Notes under the pieces: model-generated | Databases searched by the model: none | What the model was told of the DNA's origin: nothing | The model's input: only the letters and a program-made list of their open reading frames with translations | Made by a program: the position numbers and the translations under genes | Shown here: piece after piece, positions 51,822-60,670 of the stretch | How the letters are laid out: every line of letters starts with the position of its first letter | Numbering within the stretch: position 1 is the first letter of the stretch | From: Thauera sp. 2A1 | GTDB lineage: Bacteria; Pseudomonadota; Gammaproteobacteria; Burkholderiales; Rhodocyclaceae | Reading direction: 5' to 3' | Assembly (NCBI RefSeq): GCF_009469595.2 | Contig: NZ_SSXV01000008.1 | Coordinates: 108,733-172,732, forward strand | Length of the DNA stretch: 64,000 nt

Positions 51822-53837
51822 ATGCCACACATTGTTCTACGCCCGTGGGTGATCGATGCTCGTGACAATGAGACCGGGGTCGCTGGTGTGTTTGTGCGCG
51901 GCTCTGAGGCGCAAGAGTTCGAGACAGATCCCGGCAAGAACATCGTGGTCGGTGCCAAGGGAATGGGTAAGTCGCTGCTGCTGCAGAAAAAATATCTGCA
52001 CCTTGTATCGACGATCCAGGACAAAACCAACCACGTCTTTCTGCCAGGTGGAGGCGACAAAATCGAGCTTATGAGCCGCGTGGCCTTCTCGTTTTCACAT
52101 CGGTCGCTGCGCGAACGCGCCCACATACTCGACTCGTCGGACTGGTGGGAACTCGTCTGGACGGTGGCGATTGCAGCGGTCGTGGTCTACCACGTTATTG
52201 AGCGGCACGTAGTGAGTGACATTTGGCAGGTTCTTGACCTGCCTGATGATCTTCGCAAGCGTCCGTTGGACAAAAGGGCTCCGCTTTACGTACATAAAGC
52301 CGTACAAGCGCTAGTAAGGGCCCAGATCAGTGCCGAGGCGCTGGCTGTAGCGTTTTCACAGCTGCGTCCCGCGCTTGGCAACATGAGCAAGACGGTCATC
52401 GTGTTCCTCGACAACGTCGACGAAGCATTCCAGTCGGCCACGATTACCACGAATGGCAACGCGTGTCTCGACACCACCGTGTTAGAGGCAGGAGACGATA
52501 CGAGCGAATTCGAGTTCCTGGGGCCTGAGTTCTCGCTCACCGCGCAGATCGGCCTGCTCGCTGCGGTCCGCGTCTTGCGCTCATGCAAGCGGCTGCAAGT
52601 CTATGCCTCGCTACGGATTGAGGCGCTCGATAAACGACAAGCCCACCCCATGTGGCAACAAGAGCGCGCGCTGTGCGTTGAGCTTACTTGCACGAAGGAC
52701 TTCGCGCGCGAGATCTTCGAGGCCAACATCGACGCGACACCAGATGAAAACTGTGCGCGGCCTGACGTTCGGGACGACCGTTACGTGCGCTTTCTCGGCT
52801 TCAACACGATTCCATTCCTCACTGATCACGGCGTGCCGGAGCCGGCATTCGATTTCTTCTATCGCCACACGCTGGGCCGGCCACGTGACCTGATGCAACT
52901 TGGTGCGGACGTGCTGAAGCTCGACGTCAAGGACCGCACCCCCGAGGCCGTGCGTACTGCGACCCTGCGCTGCGCAGGAAAGTGCCTAAAGGCCTACGAA
53001 GGGGCAATCCTGCCCGCTTGGGATTGGCGCTGGAAATCGGCTTTTGGTGAGTTCGACACCAACGTGCTGAGCGAGGGCGACATTGTCGCAATCTCTGACC
53101 GCATCGTGAGCCGTCATCATATTCCAGAGCCGATCACCTACCTTGTCGACCGCGGACTACTCGGCACCTTGCAAGGCGCCGACGGCAAGGGCAAGCGTTT
53201 GATCCATTTTCGCGAACCTTCACGGTACATTCGAAAAGGTAATGTTCGCTACAAACACAGTCCCTATTACTTTCTGCACCCCGTTGTGCTCGGCGACGTG
53301 CGCAAGGCCAACCAGTCGTTCCAGGTCGACCGGGTCACGATTGTTGGAAATGGATACGCGTTCGACCGGCCTATCGACGAGCCGGTCGTAAGAATCGACG
53401 GGCTTGAAGAATCAGGCATTACGGTTCTGATCGACAGCCGCACAGTGCTCGCACTACGCAATGAGCACAGCATCTCGCCGCCGGTGTTCGCTGCAATCAC
53501 GTCGGCAGCGTGGCGGCTGGGCCAGCAGCGGGTCGAATACGATGCCTTCGCACGCGAACTCAAGCGCATCCTCGCTGCACGCATCTGCGCCGTGAACGTG
53601 CACGACCGCGCACTACAGGACATCGTCGACGACTGGCCCAACGACGAGGCTCTGCGCAGCGATATCGAGGAGGTCATCGCCGATCTCAACTGGATTATCA
53701 GCAAGCACCTGCGCGACCAACCATTGCGTACTGACTACCTTCACTGGGACGGCATCGCGTTCACGCTCGCGCTACCGGGCAAGGTCGACTGCAGCCCCCT
53801 CGCGGACGAGCTGGCGAGACTGTGCCCCGACCCCTAG
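51822..53837 (+). CDS. Large P-loop NTPase, partner of the upstream membrane protein
   Basis: A 671-residue protein. Walker A is VVGAKGMGKSLLLQKKYLHL (Lys50-Ser51) and a Walker B-type strand is TVIVFLDNVDEAFQ (Asp197, Asp200, Glu201). A hydrophobic helix (WWELVWTVAIAAVVVYHVIE, about residues 108-127) may touch the membrane. The middle resembles STAND/KAP-like ATPases (VYASLRIEALDKRQAH, TLGRPRDLMQLGADVLKL). The C-terminal 200 residues contain beta-rich and winged-helix-like parts (PITYLVDRGLLGTLQGADGK). GGGAG 6 bases upstream supports ATG 51822. No nuclease or protease domain is visible. It fits a sensor/regulator NTPase, possibly in phage defence, but this is unproven. Confidence 0.75.
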   Translation: MPHIVLRPWVIDARDNETGVAGVFVRGSEAQEFETDPGKNIVVGAKGMGKSLLLQKKYLHLVSTIQDKTNHVFLPGGGDKIELMSRVAFSFSHRSLRERAHILDSSDWWELVWTVAIAAVVVYHVIERHVVSDIWQVLDLPDDLRKRPLDKRAPLYVHKAVQALVRAQISAEALAVAFSQLRPALGNMSKTVIVFLDNVDEAFQSATITTNGNACLDTTVLEAGDDTSEFEFLGPEFSLTAQIGLLAAVRVLRSCKRLQVYASLRIEALDKRQAHPMWQQERALCVELTCTKDFAREIFEANIDATPDENCARPDVRDDRYVRFLGFNTIPFLTDHGVPEPAFDFFYRHTLGRPRDLMQLGADVLKLDVKDRTPEAVRTATLRCAGKCLKAYEGAILPAWDWRWKSAFGEFDTNVLSEGDIVAISDRIVSRHHIPEPITYLVDRGLLGTLQGADGKGKRLIHFREPSRYIRKGNVRYKHSPYYFLHPVVLGDVRKANQSFQVDRVTIVGNGYAFDRPIDEPVVRIDGLEESGITVLIDSRTVLALRNEHSISPPVFAAITSAAWRLGQQRVEYDAFARELKRILAARICAVNVHDRALQDIVDDWPNDEALRSDIEEVIADLNWIISKHLRDQPLRTDYLHWDGIAFTLALPGKVDCSPLADELARLCPDP

Positions 53838-54011
53838 CAGGCTGTTGATCTGAATGGGAAGGTATCAGGCGTAAATGCCTCACCGCTGCTTGGATCTGCG
53901 TAAAGCAACACCCCGCTAGCACGGTTGGCGGCGACCGCCCTGCGCAACCCTCGGGGCCGCAGTTCTAGGCCGAGATGCCGCTCCTGTGCCGGGCTGGCTG
54001 CTCGTTTCTTA

Positions 54012-54033
54012 CCTGATAACTCTTATTATCAGG
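54012..54033. repeat. Inverted repeat upstream of the integrase
   Basis: CCTGATAA at 54012-54019 and TTATCAGG at 54026-54033 with a 6-base spacer, 51 bases before the integrase ATG. Size and spacer fit a tyrosine-recombinase core site or an operator. Confidence 0.55.
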
Positions 54034-54083
54034 CAAGGATTTTTCACCTAATATCCGGGAAAAGGCGGTTTCCGGGAGGCGGT

Positions 54084-55871
54084 ATGGCGCAGAACACGGT
54101 AGTCGAACGGGCGCTGCCGCGCTACACGCGGGCGGACTTCGCGGCGCTGCGTGGGTGGCTGAACAAGCTGCCGGTGGAGCGCCTCGCCGCGCTCTATTAC
54201 ACCGAGGACGATCTCGAGGCGCTCGGCTGCACCGCGCCAGGTGCGCTCGAGGCGCGCCTCGCGCTGATGCGCGATCACCTCATCGAACGGGCGAGTCTCA
54301 CCAATCCGCGTCTTGCAGAAGGGCTGCGCGAAGCGCGGCGCTCGGCGCGCTGGAGTGCGGTGGCGATGCGCTATCTGTTCGATGCGGCCGAGTTCGCCTC
54401 GCGCGAACCGCAGTCCACCGATGCCCTCACCGCGTGGCTGAAACCGCGCATCAGCCGGCATCTGGCGCATGAGGGCGTGCGCGCGGTGAGCGAGCTCAAG
54501 AACCTGATCGAGGTGCGCGGCCCTGGCTGGTGGCGGCCCGTCCCGCGGCTGGGGGCGGGCAAGGCCGCGGCGCTCGAGCGCTGGCTGCGCCACCACGAAA
54601 AAACGCTCGGCCCCCTGGCCGTGCCCGTGGCTCCTACCCGGGCTCAGCCGCCCATCGTACTGCGCCCGGACGAGCCGATCCTCGTGCCGCTCGAGCGCAT
54701 GGCCCTCGCGCACGAGCTCGACGGCCGCCATGGGGTCAATCGGGCCGCAGCCCTGAGCCTCATCGCTGCCGACAACGACCTGGAGGCGGTGCAGGCCTTC
54801 CTGGTGAAGTACCGCGGCCAGGCGAAAACACAGCGCGCCTACCAGAAGGAGCTCGAGCGGTTTCTGCTGTGGTGCCTCTACGCCCGGCACAAACCGCTCT
54901 CGAGCGTGCTGGTCGACGATTGCGAAGCCTACAAGACGTTCCTCGCCGCACCCGATCCCGCCTGGTGCGGCAAGAAGGCGGGCCGCCATACCGTCTACTG
55001 GCGGCCCTTCGGCGGGCCACTCTCACCCGAATCCCAGCGCTACGCGATCACCGTGCTGAAGACGTTTTTCGCCTGGCTCATCGATGTGCGTTACCTCGGC
55101 GGCAATCCATGGGTGGCCGTGGGCGCGCCGCTCGTGGAGCAGCGCTCGGTGGCATTGCGCCTGGACAAGGCGTTGCCCGAAGATCTTTGGACCCGGTGCG
55201 CACGCGAGGGCGGGCTCCTCGATGAGGCGTGCGAGATGGGCCCCGACGAGGACGCGCGGCGCCAGGCGCGGCTCGTGCGCGCGGCGCTGCTGCTGATCGG
55301 GCACGCCGGCATCCGGCGCGAGGAAGCGGCCCGCGCGCAGCGCCGCCACCTGAAGCCCCTGCCGGGTCAGGCCGGCGCGCTGTGGGAGCTGGAGGTGCTG
55401 GGCAAGCGCCGGAAGTGGCGCACCGTATTCCTGCCCGTGCGGGCGATTGAAGCGCTCGCCGCGCACTGGGCCGACCGCGAGGAGGATTTTGCGGCGGCCG
55501 ATCACGCCGGCGCACTGCTCTCGCCGCTCATCATCCCCTCGACCCCGGCCGCCCGCGACAAGCACCTCGACAAGCTCGATGCGCCCGGCGCCGGTTTTTC
55601 GCCCGACGGGCTCTACCGGTGCCTGAAGACGGGGCTGACGCGGATCGCGGCAGATACGCGGCTCACGCTCGACGACTCGGAGCGCGCGCTATTGAAGCGC
55701 GCCGGCCCGCACGCCTTTCGGCACACCTTCGGCACCCTCGCCGCCGCACACGCGCTGCCGCTCGATGTGCTGCAACGCGTCATGGGGCACGCAAGCCTGC
55801 AGACCACCTCGATCTATGTACAGGCGGAGCGCCGGCGCAGCATCGAGGAGATGGGGAAGTTCTTCAGATGA
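54084..55871 (+). CDS. Large tyrosine recombinase (phage/ICE-type integrase)
   Basis: A 595-residue site-specific recombinase. Residues 1-170 form an extra N-terminal domain (LPRYTRADFAALRGWLNKLP, VSELKNLIEVRGPGWWRPVP). Residues about 260-390 form the core-binding SAM-like domain (YRGQAKTQRAYQKELERFLL). Residues 400-595 are catalytic, with Arg in LLIGHAGIRREEAARAQ, the His-x-x-Arg box GPHAFRHTFGTLAA, and the late MGHASLQTTSIYVQAERRRS with the Tyr nucleophile. The length exceeds the usual 300-400 residues because of the N-terminal domain. GGGAGG before ATG 54084 supports the start. It may be the integrase of a genomic island or a resident plasmid-type multimer resolution enzyme. Confidence 0.92.
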   Translation: MAQNTVVERALPRYTRADFAALRGWLNKLPVERLAALYYTEDDLEALGCTAPGALEARLALMRDHLIERASLTNPRLAEGLREARRSARWSAVAMRYLFDAAEFASREPQSTDALTAWLKPRISRHLAHEGVRAVSELKNLIEVRGPGWWRPVPRLGAGKAAALERWLRHHEKTLGPLAVPVAPTRAQPPIVLRPDEPILVPLERMALAHELDGRHGVNRAAALSLIAADNDLEAVQAFLVKYRGQAKTQRAYQKELERFLLWCLYARHKPLSSVLVDDCEAYKTFLAAPDPAWCGKKAGRHTVYWRPFGGPLSPESQRYAITVLKTFFAWLIDVRYLGGNPWVAVGAPLVEQRSVALRLDKALPEDLWTRCAREGGLLDEACEMGPDEDARRQARLVRAALLLIGHAGIRREEAARAQRRHLKPLPGQAGALWELEVLGKRRKWRTVFLPVRAIEALAAHWADREEDFAAADHAGALLSPLIIPSTPAARDKHLDKLDAPGAGFSPDGLYRCLKTGLTRIAADTRLTLDDSERALLKRAGPHAFRHTFGTLAAAHALPLDVLQRVMGHASLQTTSIYVQAERRRSIEEMGKFFR

Positions 55872-56061
55872 AACATTCCCGCCCAACGCAGGAATCCAAT
55901 CTCCATGCCGCAACCGGGTAGGTTTCGGCGTTGCGCGAGACTGCCGGCGAACGCGAGGACAACGCGTCGCCGACGAGGTGGTCGATGCCTCGCGCGTCTG
56001 TGTGGCGGGACGGCGTTGTCGCGCAGTGCCGAAGCGGCCTGCTTTCGAGGACAGTACGGTC

Positions 56062-56315
56062 TCAGGATGAGCCAGCCTTTCTCCAGGCCATCCGCTCCTG
56101 GGCGTCCTTGAGATCGAGCAGCGCATCGATCATCGGGTTGAGGACGCTGGCTTCGAGATAGACGCTCAGCTTGAGAGCCGTCTTGTCTGGTGACGTGATC
56201 GTAAACCGGAAGCCGCCTCCATCTTCGGCATCCTGGTGGCGATGTACTCCATTGTTCCCACGGTGTGCTGATAGGCGATCAGACGCACAAACGCGTCGCC
56301 TTCCATGTGCTTCAT
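56062..56315 (-). pseudogene. Small hypothetical gene with a frameshift
   Basis: ATG 56315 opens MKHMEGDAFVRLIAYQHTVG then TMEYIATR. The logical continuation, QDAEDGGGFRFTITSPDKTA then LKLSVYLEASVLNPMIDALL, is in another frame, joined around 56228-56236 and ending at 56062. Together they would make a roughly 84-residue protein. A single-base change or a sequencing error explains it. I do not recognise the family. Confidence 0.5.
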
Positions 56316-56769
56316 GACTGGCCTCGCTGGTGAAGTGGGCGGACCGCTTCGGCGGTCCAGGTGATCCCATTGAGGTGGCCCGCACTCATCCATGCGAGCG
56401 CTGTGGTGGCCGAAGGCGAAAGGCCTGGTGACTCCGCCATTCGCCGACGTGCCCGCATCGTCGCAGCCCAAATGCGCGGAGAGTCCCCGGTTGCACGCCA
56501 CTTCATCCTGCGTGTGAGGATGCGCCTCACCGTGGTCTCGACGCGCGTCAACACCGCTTTGCTGACGTCGCATCGAACGCGTGCGTCTCGTGCAGTGCGG
56601 TCTGGTCGGCCGCTTCCAGTCGCTGCCCGATGATGGGCAGTAGTCGGGCCAGGCTGTCGGCTACGGGCCGCGGGCGGTTCGTTCTCCCTGGCAGTGCAGT
56701 CATGACCAACACCATCGCGCGCAAGGGCGTGACCGCGGCACCGAAAGTTCCTGCGCGGACCCGCCCGAT
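56316..56769. other. Intergenic region left of rep
   Basis: About 450 bases with no frame I would call; both strands have long but composition-driven open frames. No clear repeat array or terminator. It lies beyond the rep 3' end and could be degraded sequence. Confidence 0.4.
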
Positions 56770-57717
56770 TCACGGGACACCCACGGCCATCGGAACGAGC
56801 CGTCCCTCGTCGATGGCATCAAGGAACGCGACATCCATCGGCCTAAAGCCCCGACGATCGGGCCCGATCTGCTCAACAAAGCCGTTTGCCCTCACGAAGA
56901 CCTGGATCCGGCCGTCTCGGGTGCGGTAAGCGCGGCCTTCGAGCTCCGCCGCCTTGCGGGCCACGCGTGCCTTGTCGAGCCCGGCTTGGTGCGCCTGCGT
57001 CTCGTGCTGCACAACGGCGCGGTAGTCCTTGTCCTGCAGCACCAGTTTGCGGAGGTAGGCGAAGAGCCCTCGATCGGTGAGCCCCTCGAGGTACTTGCGC
57101 GAGGCCTGCACGATGTCCGAGAGCCGCTGCTTGCGGCTGCTGGCCAGCTTCATCAGCGCGAGCACCCCGGTGGGTTTCATGTCGTTGCGGGCGACGAGCC
57201 AGGCAAGTTCCGTGGGCAGCGCGCAGCCTTCGATTTTGACAAAAGGCGCCGGCTTCGCCGGTTGATTTTCTTTAGATTGTTTTTGATGGGTTGATTTAGA
57301 GGCGTCAGCCGGGACGGGTGATGCCGCGGCGGGGCTGTGGATAACCGGGGTTGAGGACGCATCGGGCGCCGGAGCGGCTTCGCCGGTGAGGGTCAGCGCC
57401 TCGAGCAGGCGCTCGGTCGGCGTGATGGGCGACGAGGAGCCTTTGAGGCCTTTTCGGGCGATTTGCTCGCGTTCGATCAAACCGCGCTCTTCCAGCCATT
57501 TCACGACGCGACCGACGGTTTCGACCGATTTGCCCGATTCTCGGGCAAGGGTGGCGCGTGCGGCATAAATGGGCGATTTCAGGCACGCGAGCCGGATCTT
57601 TTTGACGATGCGCACGACAACGCGAAGGTAGCCGTCCGGGAGGTCCCGGAAGACGGCGGCTTCATCGATCGCGGCGCAGGCGCGCGCGATCGACGAGGGG
57701 TAGGCAATGGCAGACAT
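56770..57717 (-). CDS. Putative plasmid replication protein
   Basis: A 315-residue protein. The N-terminal half has a winged-helix DNA-binding fold (FRDLPDGYLRVVVRIVKKIR, ATLARESGKSVETVGRVVKW, LEERGLIEREQIARKGLKGS). A Pro/Ala/Ser-rich linker (about 115-160) leads to a second helical domain (LPTELAWLVARNDMKPTGVL, ALMKLASSRKQRLSDIVQAS). This matches helix-turn-helix Rep-type proteins next to par genes. The upstream 580 bases contain a possible antisense RNA, hairpins and four parS-like sites. Iterons were not seen. Alternative: a transcription regulator of the par region. Confidence 0.65.
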   Translation of the reverse strand: MSAIAYPSSIARACAAIDEAAVFRDLPDGYLRVVVRIVKKIRLACLKSPIYAARATLARESGKSVETVGRVVKWLEERGLIEREQIARKGLKGSSSPITPTERLLEALTLTGEAAPAPDASSTPVIHSPAAASPVPADASKSTHQKQSKENQPAKPAPFVKIEGCALPTELAWLVARNDMKPTGVLALMKLASSRKQRLSDIVQASRKYLEGLTDRGLFAYLRKLVLQDKDYRAVVQHETQAHQAGLDKARVARKAAELEGRAYRTRDGRIQVFVRANGFVEQIGPDRRGFRPMDVAFLDAIDEGRLVPMAVGVP

Positions 57718-57743
57718 TCAAAACCTCAAGGCGTAAAGGTTCC

Positions 57744-57771
57744 TTGACGTTTCAGGCCGTTTTGGTAGCAT
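57744..57771 (+). promoter_or_regulatory. Promoter for a small RNA upstream of rep
   Basis: TTGACG (57744-57749) and TAGCAT (57766-57771), spacer 16, on the plus strand, pointing away from rep and into a short unit that ends at a strong terminator. Confidence 0.5.
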
Positions 57772-57777
57772 TGCCTC

Positions 57778-57878
57778 GTTGCGGGAGGGTTTGACCGGTT
57801 GGCGCCGGTTGCTTCCAAAGTGGTCCGAAACACCAGTTCCAGATAAACCCCGTTGAGTTGGCGCTCAGCGGGGTTTTT
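57778..57878 (+). ncRNA. Candidate small RNA (possible countertranscript of the rep leader)
   Basis: A roughly 100-base unit between a plus-strand promoter and a T-tailed hairpin, with no open frame. It lies just upstream of rep on the opposite strand, so if rep mRNA starts right of 57880 the RNA would be antisense to its leader, a common plasmid copy-number control. It contains an internal hairpin ACCGG-TTGGCG-CCGGT. Purely predicted. Confidence 0.45.
57845..57878 (+). terminator. Rho-independent terminator
   Basis: Stem AAACCCCGTTGAG/CTCAGCGGGGTTT (13 bp, one G-T pair), loop TTGGCG, followed by T residues on the plus strand. Confidence 0.8.
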
Positions 57879-57965
57879 CTTTGGCAGGAAGGGTTTTGAT
57901 CGGGTCAGGTCATCGTGATCTCCTGGGCTGAAACCTGATGCTCGAAATCGGACGCCCAGATGTGC

Positions 57966-57990
57966 GAAACCCCGCGGAGGGCGGGGTTTC
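57966..57990. terminator. Hairpin with 10-bp perfect stem
   Basis: GAAACCCCGC and GCGGGGTTTC around loop GGAGG. Near-symmetrical, so it could stop transcription coming from either side; lacks a long T-run. Confidence 0.5.
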
Positions 57991-58019
57991 TGTGTGTTGC
58001 GTCGTGGGCTGGCAGGCGG

Positions 58020-58037
58020 TGTTTATACGTATAAACA
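58020..58037. promoter_or_regulatory. parS-like palindrome 1
   Basis: TGTTTATACGTATAAACA, perfect 18-bp palindrome downstream of parB. Confidence 0.8.
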
Positions 58038-58124
58038 CGCCATACCCGATGGGATCGGGGAGGCTTTCGTTTTGGATCGGGCAGTTCCTGAGAGGAGACC
58101 ATGGATGGCTTGCGGCCTCCATGA

Positions 58125-58142
58125 TGTTTATACGTATAAACA
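58125..58142. promoter_or_regulatory. parS-like palindrome 2
   Basis: Same 18-bp palindrome, 105 bases from the first. Confidence 0.8.
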
Positions 58143-58167
58143 ACTCCGGCGCCGGCTTGGGCGGACG

Positions 58168-58185
58168 TGTTTATACGTATAAACA
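58168..58185. promoter_or_regulatory. parS-like palindrome 3
   Basis: Same 18-bp palindrome, 43 bases from the second. Confidence 0.8.
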
Positions 58186-58269
58186 TCTCTTGGGCTTTCC
58201 GATGCGCGGCGATGTTCGCGTCGCCGCGCGGGCGTGAGTAGTGAGCACCTCCGCAAGCCGGCTGTCTGG

Positions 58270-58287
58270 TGTTTATACGTATAAACA
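58270..58287. promoter_or_regulatory. parS-like palindrome 4
   Basis: Same 18-bp palindrome, 11 bases past the parB stop and 102 bases from the third. Confidence 0.8.
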
Positions 58288-58298
58288 GCCTGATCATG

Positions 58299-59357
58299 CT
58301 AGTCCCGCGCCTCCTCGTTCTCGGCTGGAGCACTACCCTTCGACGTGTCATCCTCATTGAACTCTTCGGCGACCGTTGCCAGCAGCTCCTCGAGCGCCAT
58401 CGCAAACTTGACGCGCTTCGACGGCTCGACGCTGATGTTGACTTCGAACGCGTCGCCGCGCCGCTTGTAGTAGCCGTTCTTGTAGCGAACCTGTTTTGAG
58501 GCCGTCGGTGTCTTGCTCGTCTTCGGTTCAAGCAAAGCCTGGGTCTGATTCACAAGCCAGGCATGGGTGTGATTCTCTTCTGCAAACTTCACTGCAAGCC
58601 GGACGGCCTGTCGGAGGCCGACCTTGTCGGCAACTTTGCTCAATTGGTATGCGGCGTTGGCGCCAAAACGTGTTGGTGCGCCTTTGATAATCTCGACGAC
58701 ATCGGGGGGCAGCTTCGAAAACGCCCGATAAAATGTCATCTGCGATCGAGAAACGCCCGCTCTGCGCGCGACATCGGCCGACGTCTCGCCAGCGGCAATG
58801 AGCTTCTCGTAGAACAGTGCCCGATCAAGGTCGCAGTGTTGCTCGCGCTCTTCGTTCTGTTGATAGCCGAACCAGGCTGATTCTTCGAGTGTCAGGTTGT
58901 CGTGAACTTCTGCGAGAAGTTCTTCGAGAACCTTATGCTCCAGGCACGATTGAACGCGTGTCCAGCCGTCCGCGATAATGAATCGGCCGTCCTGATCCGG
59001 GTTCGGGATGACGTGGATTGGGTCGTGCTGCCCTTGCGTGCGGAGCGCCTCTGCGCGATCCCGGATCATTTCGGGGGTGTAAACCTCACGCGGAGCAAGG
59101 GGGTTCGGATCGATGAGTCGTACATCGATCATCATTAGGTTCCGGCCTGATCCGTTCGTGGAAATCGGGACGGCTTTGGGTGGCAGCGCAGATGTGACCT
59201 TGAGTGGTGGCACGATCTGCCCGATTGCCTCCTCGGGAACGATGGGCTGATGAGAGATGACAGCGAATTCTTCGGGCTCGGCATGAGGCGATGTCGATGG
59301 AACGACGGCGCCTGACTTGATCAAGCCCGATATCTTATAGGGTGCACGCTTGGCCAT
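58299..59357 (-). CDS. parB: ParB partition protein
   Basis: A 352-residue ParB. The N-terminal nuclease-like domain has IDPNPLAPREVYTPEMIRDR, EALRTQGQHDPIHVIPNPDQ and GRFIIADGWTRVQSCLEHKV, with NEEREQHCDLDRALFYEKLI next. The central helix-turn-helix is ETSADVARRAGVSRSQMTFY. The C-terminal part allows dimerisation. It binds parS; the four 18-bp palindromes just downstream are the obvious targets. It starts 2 bases after the parA stop, giving a parAB operon. Confidence 0.92.
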   Translation of the reverse strand: MAKRAPYKISGLIKSGAVVPSTSPHAEPEEFAVISHQPIVPEEAIGQIVPPLKVTSALPPKAVPISTNGSGRNLMMIDVRLIDPNPLAPREVYTPEMIRDRAEALRTQGQHDPIHVIPNPDQDGRFIIADGWTRVQSCLEHKVLEELLAEVHDNLTLEESAWFGYQQNEEREQHCDLDRALFYEKLIAAGETSADVARRAGVSRSQMTFYRAFSKLPPDVVEIIKGAPTRFGANAAYQLSKVADKVGLRQAVRLAVKFAEENHTHAWLVNQTQALLEPKTSKTPTASKQVRYKNGYYKRRGDAFEVNISVEPSKRVKFAMALEELLATVAEEFNEDDTSKGSAPAENEEARD

Positions 59358-59359
59358 CG

Positions 59360-60448
59360 TCAGCGCTCCGTGTCAACTTTCGGCAAGCCGGGTTGAGTGA
59401 TTCCGAAGCTCAGGATCAGGCTCTTCGCGACATCGATGATCGCGATCGATCCTGCGGAACTCGGATCGGATTCGACAAGTGGAACGGCCTCGCGCGTCTG
59501 CGGATTAAGTTGGCGGGAGAAACCGCTGAATGTCGGGACGATCGAGTCGTTCAGCATGGTGCCGTACTTGCTGTACAGAAAACCCATCGATTCACGCACA
59601 TGCTTGAGCTGAGGGTGATACTTGTTGATCACGACTTCGAGACCAATCTTTGCACCCGTCATCGCCTCGATTTCAGCCAAGTTTGACGACAGGGAATCAA
59701 GCGCGCGCAGACAACTTCCCTCTGGTTCGACGACCGTCAGGACTTTCCCGGATTCTTTGGCTGCGTAAGAGAATGCGAGTCCGATCGGAGTGGTGCCCGG
59801 AGCTGTATCCACAACGATGACATCGTAATTTTCTGAGAGAAAGGCGCCGTTGCGCTTGAGGAAAAGCAGCGCGCGTTCGTGGCTCGCCATGGCCGTGACG
59901 AGTGACGCGTCAGCCTCGGCAAGCGTGATGTCCGACGGGATGACGTCGAGGAACCCCCCCTCGTACACGTGAACGATCGCCTCGGATAGATCGGTATCCG
60001 GGTCAGCAGACTTCTTGACCAGAAAGTGCCCAATGTGTTTGATCGTCGTGTCGAAGGTGGACTCGACCCCCAGCAAGTTCGAGGCGGTCGCCTGCGGATC
60101 CGCGTCAATCACCAGAACGCGATACCCCATCAACGCTAGCGCCGTTGCAGCATTGACCGAGATCGACGTCTTCCCGACGCCCCCCTTCGTCATTCGGGTC
60201 ATGATAATCGGAGGAATGGCCCCGGTCTTTGGCTTGCCTTTACTTTTCGGGATGTTGGTGGGATCGATACCAGCAAACCGATAGCGCGCGGAGCGAAGAT
60301 CCGCCGGTGTGTAGCGCATATGATGCTGCCCTGGCGGCTTTTCTCGGCCGACAAGATCTTGCAGACGCTTTGCCGGCACATCCAGTCCGGAGAGCATCAC
60401 TGCTACCGATGTCTTGAAATCAACCTTGCGCGCCATAGAACACCGCAT
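59360..60448 (-). CDS. parA: ParA partition ATPase, type Ia
   Basis: A 362-residue ATPase. Residues 1-78 form an N-terminal DNA-binding extension typical of type Ia ParA. The deviant Walker A is MTKGGVGKTSISVNAATALA, with switch I-like DADPQATASNLLG and Walker B-like YDVIVVDTAPGTTPIGLAF. It moves ParB-parS complexes to segregate the plasmid and often represses its own operon. ATG 60448 is used (AAGG upstream); ATG 60436 is possible. Confidence 0.93.
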   Translation of the reverse strand: MRCSMARKVDFKTSVAVMLSGLDVPAKRLQDLVGREKPPGQHHMRYTPADLRSARYRFAGIDPTNIPKSKGKPKTGAIPPIIMTRMTKGGVGKTSISVNAATALALMGYRVLVIDADPQATASNLLGVESTFDTTIKHIGHFLVKKSADPDTDLSEAIVHVYEGGFLDVIPSDITLAEADASLVTAMASHERALLFLKRNGAFLSENYDVIVVDTAPGTTPIGLAFSYAAKESGKVLTVVEPEGSCLRALDSLSSNLAEIEAMTGAKIGLEVVINKYHPQLKHVRESMGFLYSKYGTMLNDSIVPTFSGFSRQLNPQTREAVPLVESDPSSAGSIAIIDVAKSLILSFGITQPGLPKVDTER

Positions 60449-60670
60449 CAGACCTTGTCAACGCTTGCAAGGCTACTCGTTGCGAAAGTTGTTAGCAAGT
60501 TTTTTATATATAAGACAAAAAAAACTATTTTTCCCCGGTTTAAGCTTCCCAACAAAAGTTCTGGGTCGGCGGGGTTTTGGACTGCAGGCCTCGGTCGTGT
60601 AACAGGCTCTCAAGAATCATTGAGGTACCGTTGGCACATGAGCGGACGGGCAGTTCTACCCACGTAAGCA

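Noticed and set aside
58020..58287. Short repeats that could suggest a CRISPR array
   Set aside because: The units are only 18 bp, perfectly palindromic, unevenly spaced (43 to 105 bases) and lie between rep and parB with no cas genes.
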